DNA of 64,000 nucleotides from JBDTSW01 sp963758845 (GTDB taxonomy: Bacteria; Actinomycetota; Thermoleophilia; Solirubrobacterales; 70-9): assembly GCA_963758845.1 (NCBI GenBank), contig CAVWWX010000002.1, positions 2,480,001 through 2,544,000 on the forward strand. Direction: 5' to 3'. A program made the translations under genes and the position numbers. Under the pieces are notes generated by a model that worked only from the letters and a program-made list of their open reading frames with translations, made no database searches and was not told the origin of the DNA. Below are positions 1 through 7,928 of this stretch, piece by piece; within the stretch, counting starts at the first letter, position 1, and every line of letters starts with the position of its first letter.

Positions 1-627
1 CTGATCGTTCCGTGGGCACCCGACCTGGTCGAGGCCTACGTCCAGGCCGGCCACACCGACGCCGCGCGGACCACCCTGGCCCTCCTGCGCGAGCGAGCCT
101 TGGCCTCGGGGACGACGTTGGCGCTGGCGCTGGCGGCCCGCGCGGAGGGACTTGTCGCCGACGAGGGCTTCGAGGCCCGTTTCCACCGGGCGCTCGAGCT
201 GCACGACGACGCCGAGGCTCCGTTCGAGCGCGGGCGGACGCTGCTGGCATACGGCCTGCGGCTGCATCGCGCCCGGCGCCGGGTGGCGGCCCGCGAGCGC
301 CTTCGCGAAGCGGCCGAGTGCTTCCGGGTGCTGGGCGCCAAGCCGTGGGTCACGCGCACACGGGCCGAGCTGCGGGCGGCGGGCGCAGTCGAGCGCCACA
401 GCGCAGTCGACCCCGACGAGCTCACGGCCCAGGAGATCAGGGTCGCGCGCGCGGTGGCGAGAGGCGCGACCAACCGCGAGGTGGCCGGAGAGCTGTTCCT
501 CAGCCCGAAGACGATCGAGTTTCACCTTGGCCGGGTCTACCGCAAGCTCGGGATCCGCTCGCGGACCGAGCTGGCGACGCTCGTCGCCGAGGGCGCGCTG
601 GACCAGGCGGGCGCGCCCGTCCGCTAG
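1..627 (+). CDS. LuxR-family transcriptional regulator, C-terminal part (5' end outside window)
   Basis: The open frame runs in from the left edge without a start, giving 208 residues of a longer protein. The last ~65 residues form a LuxR/FixJ-type helix-turn-helix: LTAQEIRVARAVARG, then TNREVAGELFLSPKTIEFHL and GRVYRKLGI, ending shortly after SRTELA. The part before it is alpha-helical and Ala/Arg/Leu-rich, like the TPR-like region of the large LuxR (MalT/LAL-type) regulators, which carry an N-terminal ATPase that would lie outside the window. It should bind DNA as a dimer and control transcription; no target or ligand can be read from this fragment. Its TAG stop overlaps the TAG stop of the convergent pntB inside one CTAG (624-627). 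Confidence 0.85.
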   Translation: MIVPWAPDLVEAYVQAGHTDAARTTLALLRERALASGTTLALALAARAEGLVADEGFEARFHRALELHDDAEAPFERGRTLLAYGLRLHRARRRVAARERLREAAECFRVLGAKPWVTRTRAELRAAGAVERHSAVDPDELTAQEIRVARAVARGATNREVAGELFLSPKTIEFHLGRVYRKLGIRSRTELATLVAEGALDQAGAPVR

Positions 628-2030
628 AGGTTCTCGACCTCGGACGCGATGTCGGCCGCCGCCTGCTTGGCGTCGGCGAAGAGCATCGACGTGTTGGACT
701 CGTAGAAGAGGTCGTTGTCGATTCCGGCGAAGCCCGGGCTGAGCGAGCGCTTGATCACGATCACCTGCTGCGCCTCGCTGACCTCGATGATCGGCATCCC
801 GGCGATCGGCGAGTCCGGGTCGTTCTTCGCAGCCGGGTTGGTGACGTCGTTGGCGCCGATCACGACCGCGACGTCCGTGCGCGGCATCTCGGGGTTGATG
901 TCCTCCATCTCGCGCAGCTTCTCGTAGGCCACGTCTGCCTCGGCGAGCAGCACGTTCATGTGCCCGGGCATCCGTCCCGCCACCGGGTGGATGGCGTAGT
1001 TGACGGTCACGCCCTTGCGCTCGAGCTCGTCGGCCAGCTCCTTCACGGCATGCTGCGCCTGCGCGACCGCCAGCCCGTAGCCGGGGACGATTACGACCGA
1101 GTCCGCGTAGGCCAGCTTGATCGCCGCGTCCTGGGCGCCGATCGAGGTGTGCGGTCGCTCCTCGCCGTCCCCCGCCGCGCCGCGGGCCGGCGCCCCACCG
1201 AACCCCGCGAACAGGATGTTGGCGACCGAGCGGTTCATCGCGGTCGCCATCTCCATCGTCAGGATCGTTCCCGACGAGCCGACGAGCGTGCCGGCGACGA
1301 TCAGCGAGACGTTGTCGAGCGAGAAGCCGGCAGCCGCGGCGGAGAGCCCGGTGAACGCGTTCAGGAGCGAGATCACCACCGGCATGTCCGCCCCGCCGAT
1401 CGGCAGGACCACGAGGTTGCCCAGGATCGCGGCCGCGATCAGGACGCCGATGAAGAGACCCTCGGAGGGATCGTCGGCGGACGCCAGGACGACGCAGGCC
1501 ACGAGGATGCCGATCAACAGCACGGCGTTGATCACCTGCTGGCCCGGGACGGCCAGCGGCCGCGTGGGGATCAGGTCCTGAAGCTTCGCGAACGCGACGT
1601 TGGAGCCCCAGAACGAGACCGAGCCGATGACGGCCGAGAACAGGATCGGGATGAACTCCTCGAGCGGGTAGTCCGGCGGCGCGTGACGGAACTCCGACCA
1701 TGCGATCAGGGCCACGGCGCCGCCGCCGACGCCGTTGTAGAGCGCCACCATCTGCGGCATCTCGGTCATCTGGACCCTGATCGAGGCCACGACGCCGACC
1801 GCCGAGCCCACGACCAGCCCGGCGATGATCACGCCCCAGTTGCCGATGCCGTCGAGGAGCAGCGTGGTGACGACGGCGATCGCCATCCCGCCCGCCGCGA
1901 TCAGGTTGCCCCGCTTGGCCGTGGTCGGGTGCGTCCCCTGCATCAGGCCGAAGATGAACATCGAGAACGAGACGATGTAGAGGATCGTCGCGGCGTCGCC
2001 GCCGAACTCGAGCACTGCGAGGGGCGTCAC
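624..2030 (-). CDS. pntB: NAD(P) transhydrogenase subunit beta
   Basis: Membrane and NADP(H)-binding subunit of proton-translocating transhydrogenase, which moves hydride between NADH and NADP+ using the proton gradient. The 468 residues match the family length. The first ~270 residues hold about eight to nine hydrophobic helices; the last ~180 form the soluble domain III, recognisable by VIVPGYGLAVAQAQ, the HPVAGRMPGHMNVLLAEA stretch and VVIGANDVTNPAA, which bind NADP(H). It is last in the operon pntAA-pntAB-pntB; its ATG overlaps the stop of pntAB by 4 bases. A likely source of NADPH for biosynthesis and redox defence. Confidence 0.95.
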   Translation of the reverse strand: MTPLAVLEFGGDAATILYIVSFSMFIFGLMQGTHPTTAKRGNLIAAGGMAIAVVTTLLLDGIGNWGVIIAGLVVGSAVGVVASIRVQMTEMPQMVALYNGVGGGAVALIAWSEFRHAPPDYPLEEFIPILFSAVIGSVSFWGSNVAFAKLQDLIPTRPLAVPGQQVINAVLLIGILVACVVLASADDPSEGLFIGVLIAAAILGNLVVLPIGGADMPVVISLLNAFTGLSAAAAGFSLDNVSLIVAGTLVGSSGTILTMEMATAMNRSVANILFAGFGGAPARGAAGDGEERPHTSIGAQDAAIKLAYADSVVIVPGYGLAVAQAQHAVKELADELERKGVTVNYAIHPVAGRMPGHMNVLLAEADVAYEKLREMEDINPEMPRTDVAVVIGANDVTNPAAKNDPDSPIAGMPIIEVSEAQQVIVIKRSLSPGFAGIDNDLFYESNTSMLFADAKQAAADIASEVENL

Positions 2031-2332
2031 GGCTTGGGCGCCTCGGGGTCCGGCTTGGGCTTCCGGACGAACATGCCCAGCATCCGGTCGGTGACCATGA
2101 AGCCGCCGACGATGTTGATCGTGCCGAACGCGATCGCGATGAACGCGAGCGTCAGCTCGAGCGCGCCGTCCGCGAAGCCGGCGACGATCAGCCCGCCCAG
2201 CATCACGATGCCGTGGATGGCGTTGGTCTGGCTCATCAGCGGCGTGTGCAGGGTGGTCGGGACCTTCGAGATCACGACGAACCCGACGAACGCCGAGAGG
2301 ACGAAGATCGTGAGCTCGGTGACCAGGTCCAT
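2027..2332 (-). CDS. pntAB: NAD(P) transhydrogenase subunit alpha, membrane part (PntAb)
   Basis: A 101-residue protein with three to four hydrophobic helices, corresponding to the membrane domain at the C-terminus of one-piece PntA proteins (FVGFVVISKVPTTLHTPLMS, NAIHGIVMLGG). In actinobacteria and alphaproteobacteria the alpha subunit is commonly split into a soluble NAD-binding part and this small membrane part, and the arrangement here fits. The ATG directly abuts the TAG of pntAA and the TGA overlaps the ATG of pntB by 4 bases, so the three genes are almost certainly translated together. It contributes to the proton channel with PntB. Confidence 0.94.
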   Translation of the reverse strand: MDLVTELTIFVLSAFVGFVVISKVPTTLHTPLMSQTNAIHGIVMLGGLIVAGFADGALELTLAFIAIAFGTINIVGGFMVTDRMLGMFVRKPKPDPEAPKP

Positions 2333-3466
2333 CTAGGAGCCTCCCTCGGCGACGTCGCGGGCTCGCTCGTTCTTGATCTCGCCCTCGTGCGTGATGCAGG
2401 CCGCGGCCAGGATCTCGTCGTCGAAGTCGAGGGTCAGCTGCCCCTCCTCGGAGACCATCAGGCCCAGCAGGTTCTCGACGTTCTTGGCGTAGAGCTGCGA
2501 CGCGTGGGCGGCCATGTCGCTGGGCAGGTTCTTCGGCGAGATGATCTTCACGCCGTTCTCGACCACGGTCTCGCCGCCCTTGGTCAGCTCGGTATTACCG
2601 CCCGAGTCGCCCGCGAGGTCGATGATCACCGCGCCCGGCGCCATGTTGCGCACGCCCTGGGCGGTCACCAGGATCGGCGCCTTGCGCCCGGGGATCTGCG
2701 CCGTGGTGATGATCACGTCCTGCTTGGCGGCGTTCTCGTCCAGGGCGTCGCGGACCTGCTGGTTCTCCTCCTCGGTCAGCGGGCGGGCGTAGCCGCCCTC
2801 GTCCTCGGCGTCGGGGATGAAGTCGAGCTCCAGCGGGCGCCCACCCAGCGACGCGATCTGCTCCCAGGCGGCGCGGCGGATGTCGAAGCCGGTGACGATC
2901 GCCCCCAGGCGCTTGGCGGTCGCGATCGCCTGCAGGCCGGCGACGCCCGCGCCCAGCACCAGGACCTTGGCCGGGGCGACGGTTCCCGCCGCCGTGGTCA
3001 TCATCGGGAAGAAGCGACCGGCCTCGCGGGCGGCGAGGAGGGCCGCCGCGTAACCGGCGACGTTGGCCTGCGAGGACAGCGCGTCCATCGCCTGGGCGCG
3101 GGTGATCCGCGGGATCGACTCCATCGCGAACGACGTCACGCCAGCGGCGGCGAGCGCCTTCGAGGTCTCGCCCGACGTCAGCGGCGCCAGATGGCCGATG
3201 TAGACCTGGCCCGAGCGGAGGTTCGAGATCTCGCCGGAGGTCGGGACGGCCACCTTCGTGACCACGTCGGCGCCCCAGGCGTCGTCGCCTGACCCGACCG
3301 AGGCCTCGGCCTCCGTGTACTGCTCGTCGGGGTGGCCGGAGCCCTCCCCCGCGCCGGCCTCGACGACGACGTCGAGCTCGTCCTGGGCCAGCGAGCCGGC
3401 CACGTCGGGGATCAACGCGACGCGGCGTTCGCCGTCGGCGGTCTCCTTTGGAACTCCGATCTTCAA
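2333..3466 (-). CDS. pntAA: NAD(P) transhydrogenase subunit alpha, NAD-binding part (PntAa)
   Basis: Soluble NAD(H)-binding domain I of transhydrogenase, related to alanine dehydrogenase. The protein begins KIGVPKETADGERRVALIP, typical of the family's N-terminus; the Rossmann motif VLVLGAGVAGLQAIATAKRLG lies near the middle and EDEGGYARPLT is the mobile loop. I place the start at a TTG (3464-3466), because the open frame extends 30 codons further up to an ATG at 3556 but those residues are Arg/Trp-rich and unlike the family. The result is 377 residues, the usual size. No strong Shine-Dalgarno is seen before TTG (GGGGCG about 10 bases upstream). First gene of the pnt operon. Confidence 0.92.
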   Translation of the reverse strand: MKIGVPKETADGERRVALIPDVAGSLAQDELDVVVEAGAGEGSGHPDEQYTEAEASVGSGDDAWGADVVTKVAVPTSGEISNLRSGQVYIGHLAPLTSGETSKALAAAGVTSFAMESIPRITRAQAMDALSSQANVAGYAAALLAAREAGRFFPMMTTAAGTVAPAKVLVLGAGVAGLQAIATAKRLGAIVTGFDIRRAAWEQIASLGGRPLELDFIPDAEDEGGYARPLTEEENQQVRDALDENAAKQDVIITTAQIPGRKAPILVTAQGVRNMAPGAVIIDLAGDSGGNTELTKGGETVVENGVKIISPKNLPSDMAAHASQLYAKNVENLLGLMVSEEGQLTLDFDDEILAAACITHEGEIKNERARDVAEGGS

Positions 3467-3557
3467 GTGTGATTCGCCCCAGGGATTGCGGCGGGAACGC
3501 AAGCCCACCGCGAAGCCGCGAGAGCCTACCCAACCAAGGCACCAACGCAGCGACACC

Positions 3558-3572
3558 CCGGGCTCCGCCCGG
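3558..3572 (-). terminator. Possible terminator hairpin between the receptor kinase and pntAA
   Basis: A perfect 6-bp stem (CCGGGC / GCCCGG) with a 3-base loop lies just after the kinase stop codon, followed closely in + coordinates by a GGGGCCCC palindrome at 3581-3588. There is no T-tract, so it would be a weak or Rho-dependent signal at best, but its position between the two same-strand transcription units fits. Confidence 0.3.
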
Positions 3573-3587
3573 CCATCCCAGGGGCCC

Positions 3588-5804
3588 CTAGCCGACCTCG
3601 TCCGGGTCGATCAGGACGACGGTCCCGTCCGCCTCCTCCGTCTCGCCGCCGCTGGTGACCCAGACCCCGGTGTCCTCGTCGACCGTGATCCCCTCGGGGT
3701 CCGGACCGACGTCAGGGATGTCGGTGACCTCGAGGCTCTTCGGGTCGACGCGGCTGACGCTCTCGCTCTCGGCGTTCGTAACCCAGAGGAAGCCGAGGCC
3801 GAACGCGACATCCACCGGCCCCTGACCCACGTTGGCGGACTTCTCGACGGTCTCATCCCCCGCGCCCGACCCGGGATCGATCTGGGACAGTTGGTCGCCA
3901 CCTTGAACCGCCACCCACACCTTGCCCGCGCCCACGGCGATGCCCCGCGGGGTGTCCCCCACGTCGGGGATGGGCGTGACCGTGTCGCCGAACTCGGTGA
4001 TGCGGGAGAGGCTGCCGTCCTCGCTGTTTGAGATCCAGGTCCCCTTGGCGACGTCATCGCCGGGGGCGGCCCGAGCGGGCCCGTCGCCGACGGGGAAAGA
4101 CACACCCGTAGCGTCGGTTGGGTCGACCCGAGTGACCGTGTCGGACTCGATGTTGGCCGACCACACGTACTCCTTGCCGATCGCGATACCGCGTGGCTCG
4201 AAGTCGGTGGGGGTCTGCGCAATCTCTTCGCCCTCGGGATTCAGGTGCAGCACGTGCCCGGGCACGCCCTCCCCCTCGCCCACCGCGATGAACAGGTCGC
4301 CCTCCTCGGCGACCTCAACCAGGTCGCCCTGCTCGACGACCTCGACCTGCTCCCCCTCCCCCGCCAGGTCGACCCTGCCCTGCACCTTGCCCGACGTGTC
4401 GAGCCGCGTCAGCACCCCGGCCTGCCGGGATGAGACCCAGACGTCGTTCCCCGAGACCGCGATCCCGACCGGCTTCCCGGGGACTTCGGCCATGACGCTC
4501 ACGGCCTCGCCCCCTCCGGATCCACCTGTCCCGCCACCGCCGCGGTCGTCGCCGCCGTCACCACCCCCGTCCCCCCCGCCGCCAAGCACCGCGTAGGCGC
4601 CGGCGGCCAGGGCGGCCAGGGCGACGATCCCGGCCAGCACGCGCCCGCGCCCTGAACCCTTCCCGGCCGGGGCCGGCGCGTCGGGCTGGGTCGAGCGCTC
4701 GGGGGCCCTGGGCGGCGGTGGCGGCACGGTGACGGTCTCGCCCGCCGTGGTCGGCTCGGCCATCTCCTCGGGCTCGGCAGGGACCTCGGGCGCGGGCGAC
4801 TCCGCCGTCTCGGGGATCTCGGGCTCGGCGGTCTCAGGTCCGGCGGCCTCGGCGGTCTCGGGCGCCGCAGCGGCGCCGGCGGCAGCCGCGGCCAGCACGT
4901 CGAAGGCCTGCGTCGGAGCGGCCGCGCCGATGCCCACGTTGCGCTCGGGCTCGGAGGGCTGGCGGCCCTCCAGCGCCGCCGCGGCGGCGCGAGCGAAGTC
5001 GCCGGCCGAGGGATGGCGGTCGTCCGGGGCCTTCGACATCGAGCGCCAGACGACCTCGCTGAGCGCGGCGGGCACCTCCGGCGCGGCGTCGATCAGCTCC
5101 GGGGGCTGCTCCTGGAGGTGCGCGTAGATCTTCGCCACCTTCTCCTGCTGGGAGGCGAACGGCACGTCGCCGGACAGCAGCTCGAACATCACGCAGCCCA
5201 GGGCGTAGACGTCAGTGCGGGCGTCGAGCCTGTCGCCCCTGATCTGCTCGGGCGCGACGTAGTCCAGCGTCCCCACGAACGCCCCCGAGGCCGTCACCCC
5301 GCTGGTGGCGTCCATCTGCTTCGAGAGGCCGAAGTCCGTGAGGTAGACGTGCTGGGCGCCGTTGCGCTCGTCGATCAGCACGTTGCCGGGCTTGATGTCG
5401 CGGTGGACCAGGCCCTTCTCGTGGGCCGCGTCCAAGGCGGCTGCGAGCTGGCGCACGATGGTGACCGCCGTCTCGGGGTCCAGGCGCCCCTCGCGCGTCA
5501 AGAGGCCACGCAAATCGGTCCCCTCGATGAAATCCATCGTCACGAACAGAAGGCCGTCCTCTTCGCCCGCGTTGTGGACGGCGACCACGTTCGGGTGGCG
5601 GATCGAGACCGCGATCCGCGACTCGGACTTGAACCGCTCGCGGAAGTTCTCGTCGCCCGCCCGGCCGCTGGAGATCAGCTTCAGCGCGACGACGTGGTCC
5701 AGGTGGAGGTGGGTCGCGCGGTAAACCACCCCGAAGCCGCCGCGGCCGGCGATGCCCTCGATACGGTGGCCGGCGAAGATCGCCCCCTGTTGAAGCTCGG
5801 CCAT
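3588..5804 (-). CDS. Transmembrane Ser/Thr protein kinase with external beta-propeller (PknD-like)
   Basis: Residues 1-270 form a complete Hanks-type kinase: glycine loop GRGGFGVVY (20-28), ATP-binding Lys42, HRDIKPGN with Asp136, DFGLS (157-161) and an APEQIRGD substrate loop. A Pro/Glu/Ala-rich linker of about 100 residues follows, then one membrane helix (GIVALAALAAGAYAVLG) and a Gly/Asp-rich spacer. The remaining ~300 residues are outside the cell and contain repeated units such as GIAVSGNDVWVS, GIAIGKEYVWSA, GIAVGAGKVWVA and VAFGLGFLWVTN, each ending in a RVDP-like strand, typical of Vgb/NHL beta-propellers. This resembles mycobacterial PknD, where the propeller is the sensor. I prefer the ATG at 5804 (MAELQQG) over 5852 because kinase homology starts there. 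The ligand is unknown. Confidence 0.9.
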   Translation of the reverse strand: MAELQQGAIFAGHRIEGIAGRGGFGVVYRATHLHLDHVVALKLISSGRAGDENFRERFKSESRIAVSIRHPNVVAVHNAGEEDGLLFVTMDFIEGTDLRGLLTREGRLDPETAVTIVRQLAAALDAAHEKGLVHRDIKPGNVLIDERNGAQHVYLTDFGLSKQMDATSGVTASGAFVGTLDYVAPEQIRGDRLDARTDVYALGCVMFELLSGDVPFASQQEKVAKIYAHLQEQPPELIDAAPEVPAALSEVVWRSMSKAPDDRHPSAGDFARAAAAALEGRQPSEPERNVGIGAAAPTQAFDVLAAAAAGAAAAPETAEAAGPETAEPEIPETAESPAPEVPAEPEEMAEPTTAGETVTVPPPPPRAPERSTQPDAPAPAGKGSGRGRVLAGIVALAALAAGAYAVLGGGGDGGGDGGDDRGGGGTGGSGGGEAVSVMAEVPGKPVGIAVSGNDVWVSSRQAGVLTRLDTSGKVQGRVDLAGEGEQVEVVEQGDLVEVAEEGDLFIAVGEGEGVPGHVLHLNPEGEEIAQTPTDFEPRGIAIGKEYVWSANIESDTVTRVDPTDATGVSFPVGDGPARAAPGDDVAKGTWISNSEDGSLSRITEFGDTVTPIPDVGDTPRGIAVGAGKVWVAVQGGDQLSQIDPGSGAGDETVEKSANVGQGPVDVAFGLGFLWVTNAESESVSRVDPKSLEVTDIPDVGPDPEGITVDEDTGVWVTSGGETEEADGTVVLIDPDEVG

Positions 5805-5868
5805 CGCGACGATTATCCCCGCTCGTAGGGCTCCAGGCGTGCCGCGCGTCACACCCGGCGCGGCTGGC

Positions 5869-6783
5869 TCAGCGTCGGCCCTCCACGGCCTTCGCCGCGG
5901 CGGTGCCCGCCGGGGTATCGGTGCGCATCGCGCCGTCCATGCCCTCCTGGCCCGCGGCCTCGCCGGACACGGCGTCGACCATCGGCGCCATCGCCAGCAG
6001 GTCGCGCTCGGCGGGCCGGCCGACGAGCCCGCGAGCGCGGTAAATCGCCCGAAGGAACCATGGCGCCATCACCCTCCGGTCGCGCGCCTCGACGCCGCCG
6101 GCGATGGTCTCGACCGCCTTCGAGAGGGACATCGTCTTGGCCAGCGGGCCCTTCATCCCCTGGCGGAGCTTGGCGAAGGCCTCGATCTTCTCCTCAGAGC
6201 CCGTGACCATGTCGGTGTCGACCCAGAGCAGGTAGAGCACGCCGACGTCCACGCCCAGATGAGCGACCTCGCGGCGAAGGGTGTCGCCGATGCTCTCGAC
6301 CGCCGCCTTCGACGCACCGTAGGCGCCCAGGCCGGGCGGCGCCATCAGGGCCGAGGCCGACGCGTTGATGAGGACGTATCCGCGCGACTCGATCAGGTGG
6401 GGAAGACACGCCCGAACCGTCCGGAATGTCCCGCTGACGTTGACCTCGATGTTCACCGCGAACACGTCGGGGTCGGCGTAGCGCATGGCCCCGCCGGTGG
6501 CGATCCCGGCGTTCGCGAAGCAGAGGTCCAGCCGGCCGACCCGCTCGACGGCGCCGGCGACCGCCCTGTCGACCGCCTCTTGGTCGGTGATGTCGGCGGC
6601 GAAGGCGACCGCCCGGTCGCCGATCCGCTGGGCAACGGCCTCGGCCGCCGCCAGGTCGAGGTCGACCAGCGCCACCGACCAGCCGCGCCGGGCGAGCGCC
6701 TCGGCCGTGCCCGCGCCGATGCCGTGCGCGGCGCCGGTGATCAGCGCGACGCGCGAAGCCGGCGGCGTGCCCCACTCGCCCAT
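5869..6783 (-). CDS. SDR-family oxidoreductase
   Basis: Classical short-chain dehydrogenase/reductase of 304 residues. The nucleotide-binding motif TGAAHGIG is at residues 16-23, NAG(I) follows strand 4 (CFANAGIA), and the catalytic Tyr/Lys pair sits in YGASKAAVES. The C-terminal ~60 residues after the core resemble actinobacterial SDRs of about 300 residues that act on lipid or steroid-like alcohols, but substrate cannot be read from sequence. It lies 6 bases downstream of the LLM-class oxidoreductase gene on the same strand, so the two are probably co-transcribed and may share a pathway. Confidence 0.88.
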   Translation of the reverse strand: MGEWGTPPASRVALITGAAHGIGAGTAEALARRGWSVALVDLDLAAAEAVAQRIGDRAVAFAADITDQEAVDRAVAGAVERVGRLDLCFANAGIATGGAMRYADPDVFAVNIEVNVSGTFRTVRACLPHLIESRGYVLINASASALMAPPGLGAYGASKAAVESIGDTLRREVAHLGVDVGVLYLLWVDTDMVTGSEEKIEAFAKLRQGMKGPLAKTMSLSKAVETIAGGVEARDRRVMAPWFLRAIYRARGLVGRPAERDLLAMAPMVDAVSGEAAGQEGMDGAMRTDTPAGTAAAKAVEGRR

Positions 6784-6789
6784 CGCGAC

Positions 6790-7854
6790 TCAGGCGGGCG
6801 CCGCGACCCCGACCATGTCCGCGACGCGCTCCATCGTGTGCGCCCGCTGCGCGGGATCGGGTTGGATCGGCGAGACGATCAGGCGGTCGGCGATCGATTC
6901 GTACTTGGAGATCCGCTCGCCCACCTGCTCCTCGGTCCCGACCAGCGAGGTCGCGTCGACGAGCTCGTCGGGGATGGCCTCGTAGGCCTCCTCCCGCTTG
7001 CCGTCGAGGTAGAGCGACTGCACCTCGTCGGCGACATCGCCGAAGCCGAACCGGTGCGTCAGGTCGACGTAGAAGTTGGTCTCGCGGCTGCCCATCCCGC
7101 CCAGGTAGAGCAGGAGCCCCGCCTTGACCATCGCGCGAGCGGCGTCGAGGTCGCCGTCGATCCCGATCTGGAGCGTAGGCGAGACCTCGAGGTCGTCGCG
7201 ACTGCGACCGCCCTTCGCGAACCCCGCCTCGAGGTGCTCGCCCCAGGTGGACTCGAACGCGTCCGGCGAGGAGAAGATGGGGATCCAGCCGTCGCAGATC
7301 TCGGCGGCCATCTCGACCGACTTGCGCCCGATGGCGCCGACGAAGACCGGGATCTCGTCGCGGACCGGGTGGACGTTCAACTTCAGCGCCTTGCCCTGCC
7401 CGATCCCGTGCGGCGTGGGTAGCTGGTAGTGCTCCCCCTGGTGGTCCAGGGGGCCCTCGCGGCGGACGATCTCGCGGACGACCTCGATGTACTCGCGCGT
7501 GCGACCCCAGGGCTTCTGGTAGGGAACGCCGTACCAGCCCTCGGAGACCTGCGGGCCCGACGGGCCGAAGCCGAAGATGAAGCGCCCGTCAGACAGCGCA
7601 TCGATCGTGACCCCGGCCATCGCGGCCGCCGCGGGCGGTCGCGCCGGGACCTGCATGATCGCGGCGCCCAGCTTGATCGAGTCGGTCTGCGGCGCGAGCC
7701 ACGCGAGAACGCTGACCACGTCGGAGCCGTAGGACTCGGCCACCCAGACCGAGTCGTATCCCAGGTCCTCCGCCTTGCGGACGGCCTCCAACGCCTCTTC
7801 GCCCCTGGGGCCGATACCCCAGTAGCCGAGGTTGAGTCCCAGCTTCAGCGCCAT
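6790..7854 (-). CDS. LLM-class (luciferase-like) F420-dependent oxidoreductase
   Basis: A 354-residue TIM-barrel protein of the bacterial luciferase-like superfamily: it starts with KLGLNLGYWG, carries GYDSVWVAESYGSDVVSVL near the N-terminus and GPSGPQVSEGWYGVPY and RTREYIEVVREI in the middle, all usual in actinobacterial F420-dependent members. It probably uses reduced F420 (or FMN) to reduce or oxidise an unknown organic substrate. It is the first gene of a two-gene unit with the SDR gene and is transcribed away from the ctpE-like gene across a 74-bp gap. Confidence 0.88.
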   Translation of the reverse strand: MALKLGLNLGYWGIGPRGEEALEAVRKAEDLGYDSVWVAESYGSDVVSVLAWLAPQTDSIKLGAAIMQVPARPPAAAAMAGVTIDALSDGRFIFGFGPSGPQVSEGWYGVPYQKPWGRTREYIEVVREIVRREGPLDHQGEHYQLPTPHGIGQGKALKLNVHPVRDEIPVFVGAIGRKSVEMAAEICDGWIPIFSSPDAFESTWGEHLEAGFAKGGRSRDDLEVSPTLQIGIDGDLDAARAMVKAGLLLYLGGMGSRETNFYVDLTHRFGFGDVADEVQSLYLDGKREEAYEAIPDELVDATSLVGTEEQVGERISKYESIADRLIVSPIQPDPAQRAHTMERVADMVGVAAPA

Positions 7855-7928
7855 GTGGGAAGGCTATTGCCCAGAGGCTCCCAGGGGTGGCGAGTGCGCC
7901 GAAGCCTCCCGGCGCCGCTCCTGTATAG

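Noticed and set aside
12..2336. Very long open frame on the plus strand opposite the transhydrogenase genes (and many similar ones elsewhere)
   Set aside because: High GC leaves antisense frames open. The composition (Arg/Gly/Pro/His-rich, no motifs) is that of a shadow, and the minus-strand genes have full family signatures.
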